Below are positions 26,901 through 34,838 of a stretch of DNA of 64,000 bases, one piece after another. Under the pieces are notes generated by a model. It did not search any database. It saw only the letters and a program-made list of their open reading frames with translations, and was not told the DNA's origin. The translations under genes and the position numbers were made by a program. How positions within the stretch are numbered: position 1 is the stretch's first letter; each line of letters starts with the position of its first letter. This DNA comes from Cellulosimicrobium cellulans (GTDB lineage Bacteria > Actinomycetota > Actinomycetes > Actinomycetales > Cellulomonadaceae), in contig NZ_BJNZ01000001.1 in the NCBI RefSeq assembly GCF_006539945.1, positions 186,001 through 250,000 of the forward strand. Reading direction: 5' to 3'.

Positions 26901-27060
26901 CGCGCCCGGCGGGTCGGACGGCGAGGAGCCGGGCCGGCCGGACGGGCTCGCCACGACCGGGTCGCACGTCGGCGCCCTGGTGGGCCTCGCCGTCGTGCTG
27001 GTCGCCGGCGGCGCGACGATCGTCGTCGCCCGGCGTCGCCTGCGCGGTCTCCCGGGCTGA
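23989..27060 (+). CDS. sortase-anchored esterase-like phytase-domain protein
   Basis: A 1,023-residue secreted protein. Residues 1-49 are a signal peptide (TLILGLGALPALAAA). Residues about 75-500 form a beta-propeller-like region with repeated units such as GQPDSVAVTPDGAHAVVAIE (choice-of-anchor I type), and about 520-840 an esterase-like phytase domain (GLDVEGVAARADGGFWLGVEG, QEKLEGLTVGGDGTVWAITDNDG). A PGGPGEPGETPG linker and an Ig-like domain follow. The end is LATTG, a hydrophobic helix and ARRRLRG, a class E sortase signal. The ATG follows AAGGAGAGAC. It probably acts on phosphate esters at the cell surface. A stem-loop follows. Confidence 0.85.
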   Translation: MPAIPEQARQRTAMRTPVRAPARRTRLAALVATGATLILGLGALPALAAAPAHPAGGASSSPTAALGLAAQAAWTAPAADEAFHRLATYPVFQNRPAGEDAAAETVAEISAVSEDGRTVVHTDALARRIGFLDITDPTAPKGLGTLSLAELGSEHDEPTSVAIVGGYVLVVVDTSVSFTEPSGRLDVVDLATRERVRSFDLGGQPDSVAVTPDGAHAVVAIENQRDEEITPEGGDEGDLPQLPGGFLQILDLPGDDPAAWSTRAVSFLDEAGAPLPVVEAAGLDTPQDPEPEYVAVNPAGTKVAVTLQENNGVAVVDIATGEIETVFSAGAVAVSGIDVKKDGVIDQTGSIPATPREPDAIGWLDDAHVATANEGDWKGGSRGWSVFDAASGEVVWDAGAELERLAVRVGLHTEDRAAKKGVEPEGLTVATLGGTRYAFVGSERSNFVAVYDVSEPSAPRFVQVLATTNGPEGLLVVPERDLLVVSSEEDDAGAGVRSAVTVFGRGAQWSDGAGSPQFPSVVSADATEGAQAGAPIGWGALGALTADPTDPQRLWTATDAAYSTTQLLSLDVSGYGAGSPAVIDRTVTLTRDGAPVGLDVEGVAARADGGFWLGVEGATGAENAIVRVDAAGAVVESVALPEAVAAGLGKQGIEGVAVAPAVSTADGAAGEAAGEQVWVALQRGLTTDEGGTAGTARLGRYDVASGTWDWFAYPLEQTTTDGDWLGLSEVTVVDHDTLAVIERDKLNGPAAAVKRVYAVDVPDVAVGAASTTPVAVTKTLAHDVLPALRATNGWTQEKLEGLTVGGDGTVWAITDNDGLDDATGETVLLSLGAASDVFEGHLDGENPGGPGEPGETPGAGEQPPSSPLHTVDVDDLTDANHGGVTLSPARVRAGEQVTATAEGFAPGEWVSATLFSTPADLGMVRADASGTLTATVTIPADVAAGEHRFAIVGQVDGRVLWTELEVLAADGAPGGSDGEEPGRPDGLATTGSHVGALVGLAVVLVAGGATIVVARRRLRGLPG

Positions 27061-27075
27061 CGCCCCGGCCCCACG

Positions 27076-27133
27076 CCGAACCCGGGGTTGCGGGCGATCT
27101 CGAGCCCGAGACCGCCCGCAACCCCGGGTTCGG
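27076..27133. terminator. strong stem-loop between convergent genes
   Basis: CCGAACCCGGGGTTGCGGGCG-type arm at 27076-27096 pairs perfectly over 21 bp with 27113-27133, loop 16 nt. It follows the esterase stop by 15 nt and precedes the convergent PspC stop by 40 nt, so it likely stops transcription from both sides. Confidence 0.8.
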
Positions 27134-27173
27134 CCGACCGGGTGACCGGCGCCCGGCGCCCGGCGCGACCGGC

Positions 27174-27392
27174 TCAGTCGCGGTCGTTGGGCATGAGGGC
27201 CCAGAGGATGAGGTACGCGATGACCTGCGGGCCGGGGAGCAGGATCGAGACGGCGGCGACGATACGGACGACGGTCGGGTCCCACCCGAACCGGCGGGCG
27301 ATCCCCGCGCACACGCCCGCGATCATCCGACCGTGGCGCGGCCGGGACAGGGTCGGCCGGAACGAGGCTGCGGAGGCGTCTGAGGTGCTCAT
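27174..27392 (-). CDS. PspC-domain small membrane protein
   Basis: A 72-residue protein with the PspC signature: RHGRMIAGVCAGIARRFGWD followed by TVVRIVAAVSILLPG and a second hydrophobic stretch (VIAYLILWALMP). It is one membrane-inserted domain without the C-terminal extensions found in longer actinobacterial homologues. PspC-type proteins take part in envelope-stress signalling; here there is no kinase or PspA gene nearby, so the role is open. Confidence 0.88.
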   Translation of the reverse strand: MSTSDASAASFRPTLSRPRHGRMIAGVCAGIARRFGWDPTVVRIVAAVSILLPGPQVIAYLILWALMPNDRD

Positions 27393-27503
27393 ACCTCGAC
27401 GGTAGGAGTGCGCTCGTCGCGGCGGTATCGGGAAGTCCCCCGAACCGACCCTGATCCTCGCGAGGCTGACCCTGACCCCTGGCTCAGCTCCGGGGCGCCC
27501 GGC

Positions 27504-28034
27504 TCAGCTCCCGAGGGCGGCCTCGAACGCCGCCAGGGCGCGGGGCGACGCGAGCGCGAACGTCACGGCGGTGCCACCCAGGTCGGCACCCGCACGGGCG
27601 GCGGACCACCCGCGCACGGCCCCGACCGCGACCCGCGCGACGTCGTCGACGTCCCAGCCGTAGACGCCCGCGCTCACGGCGGGGAAGGCGACGGTCGCGG
27701 CGCCGAGGTCGGCGGCGACGTCGAGCGAGCGCGTGAAGCACGACGCGAGGAGCACAGGGTCGGTCTGGCCGCGATGGCGGTTCGGCCCGACGGTGTGGAC
27801 GACCCAGCGGGCGGGGAGGTCGTAGGCGCCGGTCGCGACGGCGTCGCCGACGGGCAGGCCGTCGGGGAGGGCGGTGCGTCGGATCCGGCGGCACTCCTCC
27901 AGGAGCCCGGGACCGGCGGCTGCGTGGATCGCACCGTCCACGCCCCCGCCACCGAGCAGCGACGAGTTGGCGGCGTTGACGATCGCGTCGACGGTGAGCG
28001 TCGTGATGTCGGCGAGCCGGGCGTCGAGGTCCAT
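27504..28034 (-). CDS. macrodomain O-acetyl-ADP-ribose deacetylase
   Basis: A 176-residue stand-alone macrodomain. The first residues (LADITTLTVDAIVNAANSSL) and GGGGVDGAIHAAAGPGLLEE form the ADP-ribose diphosphate loop, and AFPAVSAGVYGW is the second ribose loop. The catalytic Asn/Asp/Gly set of the MacroD group is present (NAAN, GGGGVDGAI). It would deacetylate O-acetyl-ADP-ribose or remove ADP-ribose from proteins. The ATG at 28034 discards a long false upstream extension over the FabF gene. Confidence 0.92.
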   Translation of the reverse strand: MDLDARLADITTLTVDAIVNAANSSLLGGGGVDGAIHAAAGPGLLEECRRIRRTALPDGLPVGDAVATGAYDLPARWVVHTVGPNRHRGQTDPVLLASCFTRSLDVAADLGAATVAFPAVSAGVYGWDVDDVARVAVGAVRGWSAARAGADLGGTAVTFALASPRALAAFEAALGS

Positions 28035-28138
28035 GACCCCATCCTCACGCGACACCGAGGGTGCTCGCCGTCGAGCACGGGCTCGATGGCGACCTGGATG
28101 CCGAGAACGACAGCGGCGTCGTCCTCGGCGCGGAAAGA

Positions 28139-29347
28139 TCAGTCGCGCGAGACGACGACGCTCGCGCTGTGGCCGCCGAACCCGAACGCGTTGACCAGCG
28201 CGTGCCGGGCGGCCGTCTCCCGGGCGGCGCCCCGCACGACGTCGAGGTCGATCGCCGGGTCCAGCGCGTCGAGGTTGAGCGTCGGCGGCACGCGGCCGTC
28301 GCGCACGGCGAGCAGCGCGACGAGGATGCCCAGCGCGCCCGAGGCACCGAGCAGGTGGCCCGTCGCTCCCTTGGTGCTCGTCACGGGCGGCGGCATGCCG
28401 AGCGCGGCGTGCAGGGCGTCGGACTCGTTGACGTCGCCCACGGGGGTGGACGTCGCGTGCGCGTGGACGAGCCCGAGGTCGCCGGGGGAGAGGCCCGCCG
28501 AGCGCAGGGCCATCCCGATCGTCCGTGCCTGGTTCTCGGGGTCGCCGCCGACGATGTCGAACGCGTCGGAGGTCAGCGCGGCGCCGGAGACCACCCCGTG
28601 CACCGTGGCACCGCGGGCTCGCGCGTGCTCCTCGCTCTCGAGGACGAGGAGCGTCGAACCCTCGCCCATGACGAAGCCGTCGCGGTGCACGTCGAACGGT
28701 CGCGACGCGCGCTCGGGCTGGTCGTTGCGCGTCGACATCGCCCGGGCCGCGGCGAACGCGGCGAGCGAGAACGGCCGGACGCCCGCCTCCACCCCGCCGC
28801 ACACCACGACGTCGGCCGACCCGGCGAGGATCATCTCGCGGCCCATCGTGATCGCCTCCGACCCCGCGGCGCACGCGCTGATCGGCGCCCGCGCGCCCGC
28901 CTTGGCCCCCAGGTCGATCGAGAGCCAGGCCGCCGGACCGTTGGCCATGAGCATGGTCACGGTGTGCGGCGAGACGCGCCGGGGCCCCTGCTCGTCGAGC
29001 ACGTGGGACTGGTCGAGCGTCGTCGCGATCCCGCCGTTCGCGGACCCGACGACGATGGCGAGCCGTGTGGGGTCGACGTCGGGCGACCCGGCCGACGCCC
29101 AGGCCTCGCGGCCCGCGACGAGCGTGAGCTGCTCGGCCCGGTCCGTGCGGCGCGCCTCGCGCACGGCGAGCCCCTCCGCGAAGGCGTCGTCCACCCGTGC
29201 CGCGATGCGCACGGGCAGGTCGGCGGCCCAGTCCTCCTTGATGGCCCGCACCCCGGGCTCGCCGCGCAGCAGCGCGTCCCAGGTGTCCTCCGCGGTGAGC
29301 CCCACGGGGGTCACCGCCCCGTAGCCGGTGACGACGGCTCGTGTCAT
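28139..29347 (-). CDS. fabF: beta-ketoacyl-ACP synthase II (stand-alone)
   Basis: A 402-residue condensing enzyme. The active-site Cys is in ISACAAGSEA (about 160), the two His are in VHAHATSTPVGD and NAFGFGGHSA, and the Lys is in TSTKGATGHLLGASG, so the Cys-His-His set is intact. It elongates malonyl-ACP with an acyl chain. No acyl carrier protein, FabD or FabH is nearby, unlike the main fab operon; it may be a second KASII copy. The start ATG is at 29347. An inverted repeat sits about 63-89 bp upstream. Confidence 0.9.
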   Translation of the reverse strand: MTRAVVTGYGAVTPVGLTAEDTWDALLRGEPGVRAIKEDWAADLPVRIAARVDDAFAEGLAVREARRTDRAEQLTLVAGREAWASAGSPDVDPTRLAIVVGSANGGIATTLDQSHVLDEQGPRRVSPHTVTMLMANGPAAWLSIDLGAKAGARAPISACAAGSEAITMGREMILAGSADVVVCGGVEAGVRPFSLAAFAAARAMSTRNDQPERASRPFDVHRDGFVMGEGSTLLVLESEEHARARGATVHGVVSGAALTSDAFDIVGGDPENQARTIGMALRSAGLSPGDLGLVHAHATSTPVGDVNESDALHAALGMPPPVTSTKGATGHLLGASGALGILVALLAVRDGRVPPTLNLDALDPAIDLDVVRGAARETAARHALVNAFGFGGHSASVVVSRD

Positions 29348-29409
29348 GGTGTCCCCCTACCTGCGGGCGTCGCCCCGGCGGCGACGGTTGTGGTCGATGG
29401 GTCCCATTC

Positions 29410-29436
29410 CAAGACATCCGTATGGGGTTTGTCTTG
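29410..29436. promoter_or_regulatory. 7-bp-arm inverted repeat upstream of fabF
   Basis: CAAGACA (29410-29416) and TGTCTTG (29430-29436) are exact reverse complements around a 13-bp AT-richer centre. It lies between fabF and the divergent lipoprotein gene and could be a fatty-acid or TetR-type operator. Confidence 0.45.
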
Positions 29437-29564
29437 TCCGACAGTGTGACAGTGCGCACGCTCTCGCTCACCACGAGTGAAGCGGCCGGTCGTTGAACGG
29501 GGCGCGGCGGGGCTCGCAAGGTCGCGTACGGTCGGCACACAGACGGGACATGAGGGAGATCCAG

Positions 29565-30305
29565 GTGGGTCGTGCTGGGCGCGTGGTCGGGGCCGGGCTG
29601 GCGGTCGTCCTGGGCCTCGGAGCCTGTGCGACGGCGGACGGGCCGGCGAGCAGGACCGCGGGCGAGGGGTCGTACCGGTGCTGGGAGACCGTCGTCCCCG
29701 ACGACGTGCTGGAGTCGGGCGTGACGGCGGACCACCTGAGCGAGGACGGCCGGGCCGCACTCGACGGTCTCGAGGTGCCGCCGATCGACCCTGCCGAGTG
29801 GACCGTCGTCGAGGACGGCGCCGAGCGGGTCGCCCTCCTGCGCGAGCTCGACGGCCCCGAGGACCTGGGCGCGGGCGACGTGCGCACGCACGAGATGCTG
29901 GTGATCGAGTGGACCGACGCGCCGAACCTCGACCCGTCGCCCACGTGGGTCCTCACCGCCGCCCAGACCTGCGCGCTGCGCGCCGATCTCGGCGAGCTCG
30001 GCACCGCGACGCTCACCCTGGACCCGGAGCACCCGCCGGTGCCCGACGCGCGCGAGCTGCACCTGCTCGTCACCGAGATGGCGTGCAACAACGGCGAAGA
30101 TGCCGAGGGCCGGGTGCGGCTGTCAGCGCTCGCCGTGCGCGACGACGCCGTCGCGGTGACGGTCGGCGTCGAGCCGCGCACGGGCGAGGCGAACTGCCCG
30201 TCGAACCCGCCGACGCCGTTCGTCGTCGAGCTCGACGAGCCGCTCGGGGACCGGGTGGTGCTCGACGCCTCGGTCCACCCGGCGCGGGAGGTCGTGCTGC
30301 CGTGA
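29565..30305 (+). CDS. putative lipoprotein, unknown function
   Basis: The GTG at 29565 follows GGGAG by 6 nt and yields a compact lipoprotein signal: Arg near residues 3 and 6, a hydrophobic stretch (GAGLAVVLGLGAC) and Cys21. An ATG at 29550 in the same frame is possible. The mature 226 residues contain four Cys (YRCWET, TCALRAD, MACNNG, NCPSNP), likely two disulfides, and no known domain. It ends 9 nt before the convergent amidohydrolase stop. Confidence 0.72.
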   Translation: MGRAGRVVGAGLAVVLGLGACATADGPASRTAGEGSYRCWETVVPDDVLESGVTADHLSEDGRAALDGLEVPPIDPAEWTVVEDGAERVALLRELDGPEDLGAGDVRTHEMLVIEWTDAPNLDPSPTWVLTAAQTCALRADLGELGTATLTLDPEHPPVPDARELHLLVTEMACNNGEDAEGRVRLSALAVRDDAVAVTVGVEPRTGEANCPSNPPTPFVVELDEPLGDRVVLDASVHPAREVVLP

Positions 30306-30314
30306 GGCGGTGGG

Positions 30315-31421
30315 TCAGTCCGCGTCGAGCCTGAGCACCCGGCGCGCGTTCCCCGCGTAGAGCGCCGGCAGGAGGTGGGCGGGGAGGTCCGCTCCCGAGA
30401 TGGCCCAGCGACCCTGCGGCGGTACGGGGTCGCCGGGGGCGTAGGCGAAGTGCTCGTCGGCCGTCTCGAGGAACCGGAAGTGCGTCTCGAGCTGCTCGCG
30501 GGACAACGGGAAAGCGTCGGTGCCGAACAGGACCCGGTCGGGGAACTCCTCGACGAGCCGGCGGAAGCGCCGTGGCTGACGCCCGAGCTCGCCCAGCCGG
30601 CCCGCGATGTCGACGACGAGGTTCGGCGCGGCCCGCAGGAGCCGGGAGACGTGGTCGAGGTCCTCCGCGACGCAGCCGACGTGCGCGCCGACATAGGTGG
30701 TCCCCGGCGTCGCGACGAGCAGACGTTCGAACGCGTCGAGCAGGTGCTCGAACGACGGGAAGCGGGACCGGTCGGCGAACGACCACGACGGCTGCGCGGC
30801 GAGCTCGTCGACGCGCTCGTTGTACCGGTCCAGCGGGTCGAAGAACGCCTTCGGGTCGGCGACGTGGATCAGGACGGGCAGCCCGAGCTCGCCCGCGAGC
30901 GCGAGCGTCTCGAGGACGCGCGGGTCGTCGGGCGCGACGAGCGCGCCGTCCGGGCCGGTGACGGTCAGGCCGAGGTTCTTCCACACCTTGAGCCCGCGGG
31001 CGCCGCGCGCCGCGGCGTCGCGGAGCTGGCGCTGCACCGCGCGCTCGCCGCCCGCGTGGGCGAGCGCCGTCCAGTCGACCTGGCAGAAGGTGAGGAACCG
31101 GCCCGGGTGCGCGCGGTCGTACCGGTCGAGGTTGGCCTCGAGCTCGTCGCCCCACAGGCCGTCGAGGTTGACGACCGTGCGCACGTTCGTGCGGTCCATC
31201 AGGTCGAGCAGCGCCGGGACGTCGGGCGCGCACCAGTCGGTGGTGAGCCAGCGGCCCAGGTGGTTGTGGACGTCGACGGCGGGCACCGCGGCCCGGGGGA
31301 CGTCGGTCCGGGGGAGCCGCACGCGGGCACGCGGCTCCCAGTCGGCGAGCCGCAGGTCGGGTGCGGGCGGCTCCGGGGGCGGGGCGGTGTGGTGGAGAGG
31401 ATCGGTCACGTCCCCGAGCAT
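30315..31421 (-). CDS. amidohydrolase-2 family metal-dependent hydrolase
   Basis: A 368-residue TIM-barrel hydrolase. Metal ligands are all visible: HNH in AVDVHNHLG (about 58), Lys in GLKVWKNLGL, His in VLIHVADP, His in GAHVGC and Asp in LFGTDAFP. Members hydrolyse or decarboxylate ring compounds, lactones and amides. It is divergent from the aminosugar operon and might join it. The ATG at 31421 is chosen; a GTG at 31445 lies just 3 nt behind TAACAT, too close to a -10 box to be translated from that promoter. Confidence 0.8.
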   Translation of the reverse strand: MLGDVTDPLHHTAPPPEPPAPDLRLADWEPRARVRLPRTDVPRAAVPAVDVHNHLGRWLTTDWCAPDVPALLDLMDRTNVRTVVNLDGLWGDELEANLDRYDRAHPGRFLTFCQVDWTALAHAGGERAVQRQLRDAAARGARGLKVWKNLGLTVTGPDGALVAPDDPRVLETLALAGELGLPVLIHVADPKAFFDPLDRYNERVDELAAQPSWSFADRSRFPSFEHLLDAFERLLVATPGTTYVGAHVGCVAEDLDHVSRLLRAAPNLVVDIAGRLGELGRQPRRFRRLVEEFPDRVLFGTDAFPLSREQLETHFRFLETADEHFAYAPGDPVPPQGRWAISGADLPAHLLPALYAGNARRVLRLDAD

Positions 31422-31471
31422 CGGCCCCGCGCGCGCAGATTTCACGGATGTTACGCGAACCGATCATCCGG

Positions 31472-31527
31472 AGTGAGTGAATGTGCCACTCTACGTGACT
31501 ATCGCGCAGAGCATGAGCAGAATCTTG
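31472..31527 (+). promoter_or_regulatory. candidate DeoR sites upstream of the SIS operon
   Basis: AGTGAGTG (31472-31479) and ATGAGCAGAATCTTG (31513-31527) match elements upstream of GH4. The separation of starts is 41 bp here and 21 bp there, a difference of about two helix turns. Confidence 0.4.
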
Positions 31528-31605
31528 GGCATCGGGTCCGCGCCGAGCGGCACCCACCCACCGCAGGACCCGGGGTCACGGCCCCGCCGACGACAGGACA
31601 AGCAC

Positions 31606-32493
31606 GTGAGCCCGAGCGCCGTCACCGAGCGAGAGATCCACAGCCAGCCCGAGGTGTGGGCCAGGGCCCTCGCGGGCGGACCCGCCACCGGTTCCGTGCT
31701 CGGCGCGCCCGGCGAGCGCGTCCTCGTGCTCGGGTGCGGGACGAGCGCGTTCGTCGCCGAGGCGATCGCGGTCCTCCGTGAGGACGCGGGGCTCGGCGAG
31801 ACCGACGCCGCGTACGCGTCGGAGTGGCGCCCGACGCGGCCCTACGACCGCGTGGTCGTCATCAGCCGTTCCGGGACCACGAGCGAGTGCCTCGAGGCGC
31901 TCGCGGCCGTCCCCGCGGGCACGCGCACCGCGGCGGTCGTCGGGGTCGCCGGGACGCCCGTCGCTCTCGCGGCGGACGACGTCCTCGTGCTCGATCTCGC
32001 GGACGAGGAGTCGGTCGTCCAGACGCGGTTCCCGACCACCGTGCTCGCCGTCGCCCGCCAGGCGTTCGGGGAGAACCTCTCCGACCTCGTCGAGCAGGCC
32101 GAGCGGGCGCTCGCGGCGCCGCTGCCCGTCGAGCCGGGCGCGTTCGAGCACTTCGTGTTCCTCGGCCGCTCGTGGGCCTACGGCCTCGCGCAGGAGGCGG
32201 CGCTGAAGATCCGCGAGGCGGCGCAGGCGTGGTCCGAGTCCTACCCGGCGCTCGACTACCGGCACGGGCCGGTCGCCGTCGCGACCGACGCGACGCTCGT
32301 CATCCTGCTGGGCGACGACGACCCGGCGCTCGCCGAGGACGTGCGGCGCACCGGCGCGACCGTCGTGCACCTCGCCGGGGACCCACTGGTCCAGCTCGTG
32401 CAGTGCCAGCGCCTCGCCGTCGCCCTCGCGGCCGACCGCGGCCTCGACGCCGACGCGCCGCGCCACCTCACCCGCTCCGTCGTCCTCGGCTGA
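31606..32493 (+). CDS. SIS-domain aminosugar-6-phosphate isomerase/deaminase (AgaS/GlmS-isomerase like)
   Basis: A 295-residue protein made of two SIS domains. The N-terminal one has LGCGTSAFVAEAI and ISRSGTTSECLEAL; the C-terminal one FLGRSWAYGLAQEAALKIRE, then ALDYRHGPVAV. These are phosphosugar-binding loops of AgaS, FrlB and GlmS isomerase domains; there is no glutaminase part, so it should release ammonia rather than make glucosamine-6-phosphate. In this operon it likely turns galactosamine-6-phosphate into tagatose-6-phosphate. The GTG follows AGGACAAGCAC; longer frames lack a ribosome-binding site. It is the first gene of a six-gene operon. Confidence 0.85.
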   Translation: MSPSAVTEREIHSQPEVWARALAGGPATGSVLGAPGERVLVLGCGTSAFVAEAIAVLREDAGLGETDAAYASEWRPTRPYDRVVVISRSGTTSECLEALAAVPAGTRTAAVVGVAGTPVALAADDVLVLDLADEESVVQTRFPTTVLAVARQAFGENLSDLVEQAERALAAPLPVEPGAFEHFVFLGRSWAYGLAQEAALKIREAAQAWSESYPALDYRHGPVAVATDATLVILLGDDDPALAEDVRRTGATVVHLAGDPLVQLVQCQRLAVALAADRGLDADAPRHLTRSVVLG

Positions 32494-32577
32494 GGACGAT
32501 CCGCGACAGCCCGTCACCGACGGGGACGCAGTACCCGGACACTCGACGAAGAGACCGCCCAAGAGACAAGGCCGACA

Positions 32578-33921
32578 ATGTTCCGTCATCCCACCCGCCG
32601 CCGTCCCGACCGTCCTCTCTCCGTGGCCCGGGGAGCCGCCGGAGCGGTCGTCGTCTCCGGCGCCCTGCTGCTCGCGGCGTGCTCGTCCGGGACGTCGGGC
32701 GCCACGACCCTCGACCCCGAGGCCGACGTCACCCTCACGTGGTGGACCGGCCAGGCCGACCAGGCGCAGACCATCCTCACGGGCCTCGCCGAGGAGTTCG
32801 AGGAGCTCCACCCCAACGTCACGATCGAGGTGTCCTCGGGCGCGCCGTCGACGGAGGATCTGCTGCAGAAGCTGTCGTCCTCGTTCGCGGGCGGTACCTA
32901 CCCGGACATCTCCTACGCGTTCGGCTCGTGGGCGAGCGAGCTCGCCGAGTCGGAGCGCACGCTCGACATCACCGACCAGGTGAGCGACCCCGGCGTCGGC
33001 TGGGACGAGTTCTCCGGGGCCGCCCGCGCCACCGCGCAGCCGGACGGCGAGACGACGATCGGCTTCCCGGCGGTCGTCGACAACCTCTCCCTCCTGTACA
33101 ACAAGACGGTGTTCGACGCCGCCGGCGTGGACTACCCGACCGAGGACTGGACCTGGGACGACTTCCGTGCCGCGGCGAAGGAGCTCACGGACCCCGCGAC
33201 GAGCACCTACGGCTACGCGTACGGCGTCTCCGGCTCCGAGGAGACGACCTGGCAGTTCTGGCCGCACCTGTGGCAGCGGGGCGGCGAGATCCTCGACGAG
33301 TCCGGCACCACCGCGACGTTCGACTCCGACGCGGGCGTGGACGCGCTGACGTTCCTGCGCGACATGGCCGTCCAGGACGGGTCGGTCTACCTCGACCAGA
33401 CGGACACCAAGTTCACGCAGATCTTCGCGAGCGACCAGATCGGCATGGTCACGTCGGGACCGTGGACGCTGTACGACCTCCAGGTCGCGGGCACGCAGTA
33501 CGGCGTGGTCCGGCTGCCGACCTACGACGGCGAGCACACGACGATCTCCGGCGCCGACCTGTGGGTCCTGTTCGACCACCAGGACGCGAACCGCGAGCAC
33601 TGGTCGTACGAGTTCACGAAGTGGCTGACCGACCCCGAGCAGGACGTGCGCTGGAACGTCGTCTACGGCAACCTCCCGCTGCGCGAGAGCGAGATCGACT
33701 CGCCGGAGTTCCAGGCACAGGTCGCGGCGATGCCCGGCCTGGACGTCATGGCGCAGAACAGCGAGAACGCGACGATCCCGCGCCCGACCGTGCCGGGATA
33801 CGTGAACCTCTCCGAGGCGGTCGGCACGGCCGTCTCGGAGGTCCTCCAGGGCAAGGGCGAGCCGCGCGATGCGCTCGAGCGCGCCGCCGCCGAGTCGAAC
33901 GACGCGCTGGCGAACCAGTGA
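32578..33921 (+). CDS. ABC sugar transporter, lipoprotein substrate-binding subunit
   Basis: A 447-residue extracytoplasmic binding lipoprotein of the CUT1 group. The signal peptide ends with LLLAAC-SS (Cys35). Mature features include VTLTWWTGQADQAQTILTGL, FEELHPNVTIEVSSG and PTVPGYVNLSEAVGTAVSEV, typical of MalE/UgpB-type proteins. It would deliver oligosaccharides, here probably short galactosamine chains, to the two permeases encoded directly downstream (GTGA overlap). The ATPase subunit is missing, so a shared MsiK-type ATPase elsewhere in the genome is needed. Confidence 0.92.
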   Translation: MFRHPTRRRPDRPLSVARGAAGAVVVSGALLLAACSSGTSGATTLDPEADVTLTWWTGQADQAQTILTGLAEEFEELHPNVTIEVSSGAPSTEDLLQKLSSSFAGGTYPDISYAFGSWASELAESERTLDITDQVSDPGVGWDEFSGAARATAQPDGETTIGFPAVVDNLSLLYNKTVFDAAGVDYPTEDWTWDDFRAAAKELTDPATSTYGYAYGVSGSEETTWQFWPHLWQRGGEILDESGTTATFDSDAGVDALTFLRDMAVQDGSVYLDQTDTKFTQIFASDQIGMVTSGPWTLYDLQVAGTQYGVVRLPTYDGEHTTISGADLWVLFDHQDANREHWSYEFTKWLTDPEQDVRWNVVYGNLPLRESEIDSPEFQAQVAAMPGLDVMAQNSENATIPRPTVPGYVNLSEAVGTAVSEVLQGKGEPRDALERAAAESNDALANQ

Positions 33922-34838
33922 CGACGACGCTCGCGCCCAGCCCCGCCCGGCGCGCCCCGCGGCGCCGCCGGACGGGGGAGGCGCTCGCCGGGTGGGGCTT
34001 CGTCACCCCCGCGACGCTCCTCGTCGTCGGGCTGTCGATCTTCCCCGCGGTCTGGGCGTTCCTGCTGTCGTTGCAGGACTGGAACGGCTTCTCCACCCCG
34101 GAGCCGGTGGGCGCGGACAACTACCGGCGCATGCTGACCGACGCCGAGCTGGGCGCCGCGGTGGGCCACACGCTCCTGTACACCGCGCTGTTCGTCCCGG
34201 CCTCGCTCTTCCTCGGTCTCGGCCTCGCGGTCGCGCTCAACCGCCGGCTCGTCCTGGTCGGGGTCTACCGCACCCTCGTGTTCCTGCCGTTCGTGGTCTC
34301 CGCAGCGGCCACCGGCATCCTCACGACCTACCTGTTCAACCCGCAGTTCGGGTTCGTGAACAACGTGCTGCGCGTCCTCGGCCTCCCGCAGCAGGGCTGG
34401 CTCGAGGACCCGTCGCAGGCGATGGTCGTCATCACGATCATGTCGCTGTGGGGCCAGGCCGCGTTCACGACGGTCATCTACCTCGCCGCGCTCCAGGACA
34501 TCCCGGTCGAGCTCGCGGAGGCCGCTCGCGTGGACGGCGCGAACCGGTGGCAGTCGTTCTGGCACGTGACGTTCCCCCAGCTCGCCCCGGTCACGGTGTT
34601 CGTCGCGATCTGGCAGACGATCCAGGCGATCCAGCTCTTCGACCTCGTCTACACGACGACGCGCGGCGGCCCGCTCGGGTCGACCGAGACGGTCGTGTAC
34701 TACCTGTGGAAGGCGGCGTTCAAGGAGCTCGAGTTCGGGTACGCGTCAGCCGTGGCGTACGGGCTGTTCGCCGTGACCCTGCTCATCACCATCGCCGTGA
34801 CGCTCTACTCCCGCCGCACGAAGGTTGGTGGACTCTGA
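33918..34838 (+). CDS. ABC sugar transporter permease, MalF type
   Basis: A 306-residue integral membrane protein with six hydrophobic segments (GFVTPATLLVVGLSIFPAVW and onwards). The EAA loop that docks to the ATPase is ELAEAARVDGANRWQSFWHVTFPQL (about 200-224), with the key G intact. It starts at a GTG that overlaps the binding-protein stop; the next permease starts in its stop codon. It forms the import channel with the following gene product. Confidence 0.93.
   Translation: MTTTLAPSPARRAPRRRRTGEALAGWGFVTPATLLVVGLSIFPAVWAFLLSLQDWNGFSTPEPVGADNYRRMLTDAELGAAVGHTLLYTALFVPASLFLGLGLAVALNRRLVLVGVYRTLVFLPFVVSAAATGILTTYLFNPQFGFVNNVLRVLGLPQQGWLEDPSQAMVVITIMSLWGQAAFTTVIYLAALQDIPVELAEAARVDGANRWQSFWHVTFPQLAPVTVFVAIWQTIQAIQLFDLVYTTTRGGPLGSTETVVYYLWKAAFKELEFGYASAVAYGLFAVTLLITIAVTLYSRRTKVGGL

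Noticed and set aside
27504-30062. An 852-codon frame joining the macrodomain with FabF-antisense sequence
   Set aside because: The macrodomain starts at the ATG at 28034; the upstream part is a wrong-frame copy of FabF.
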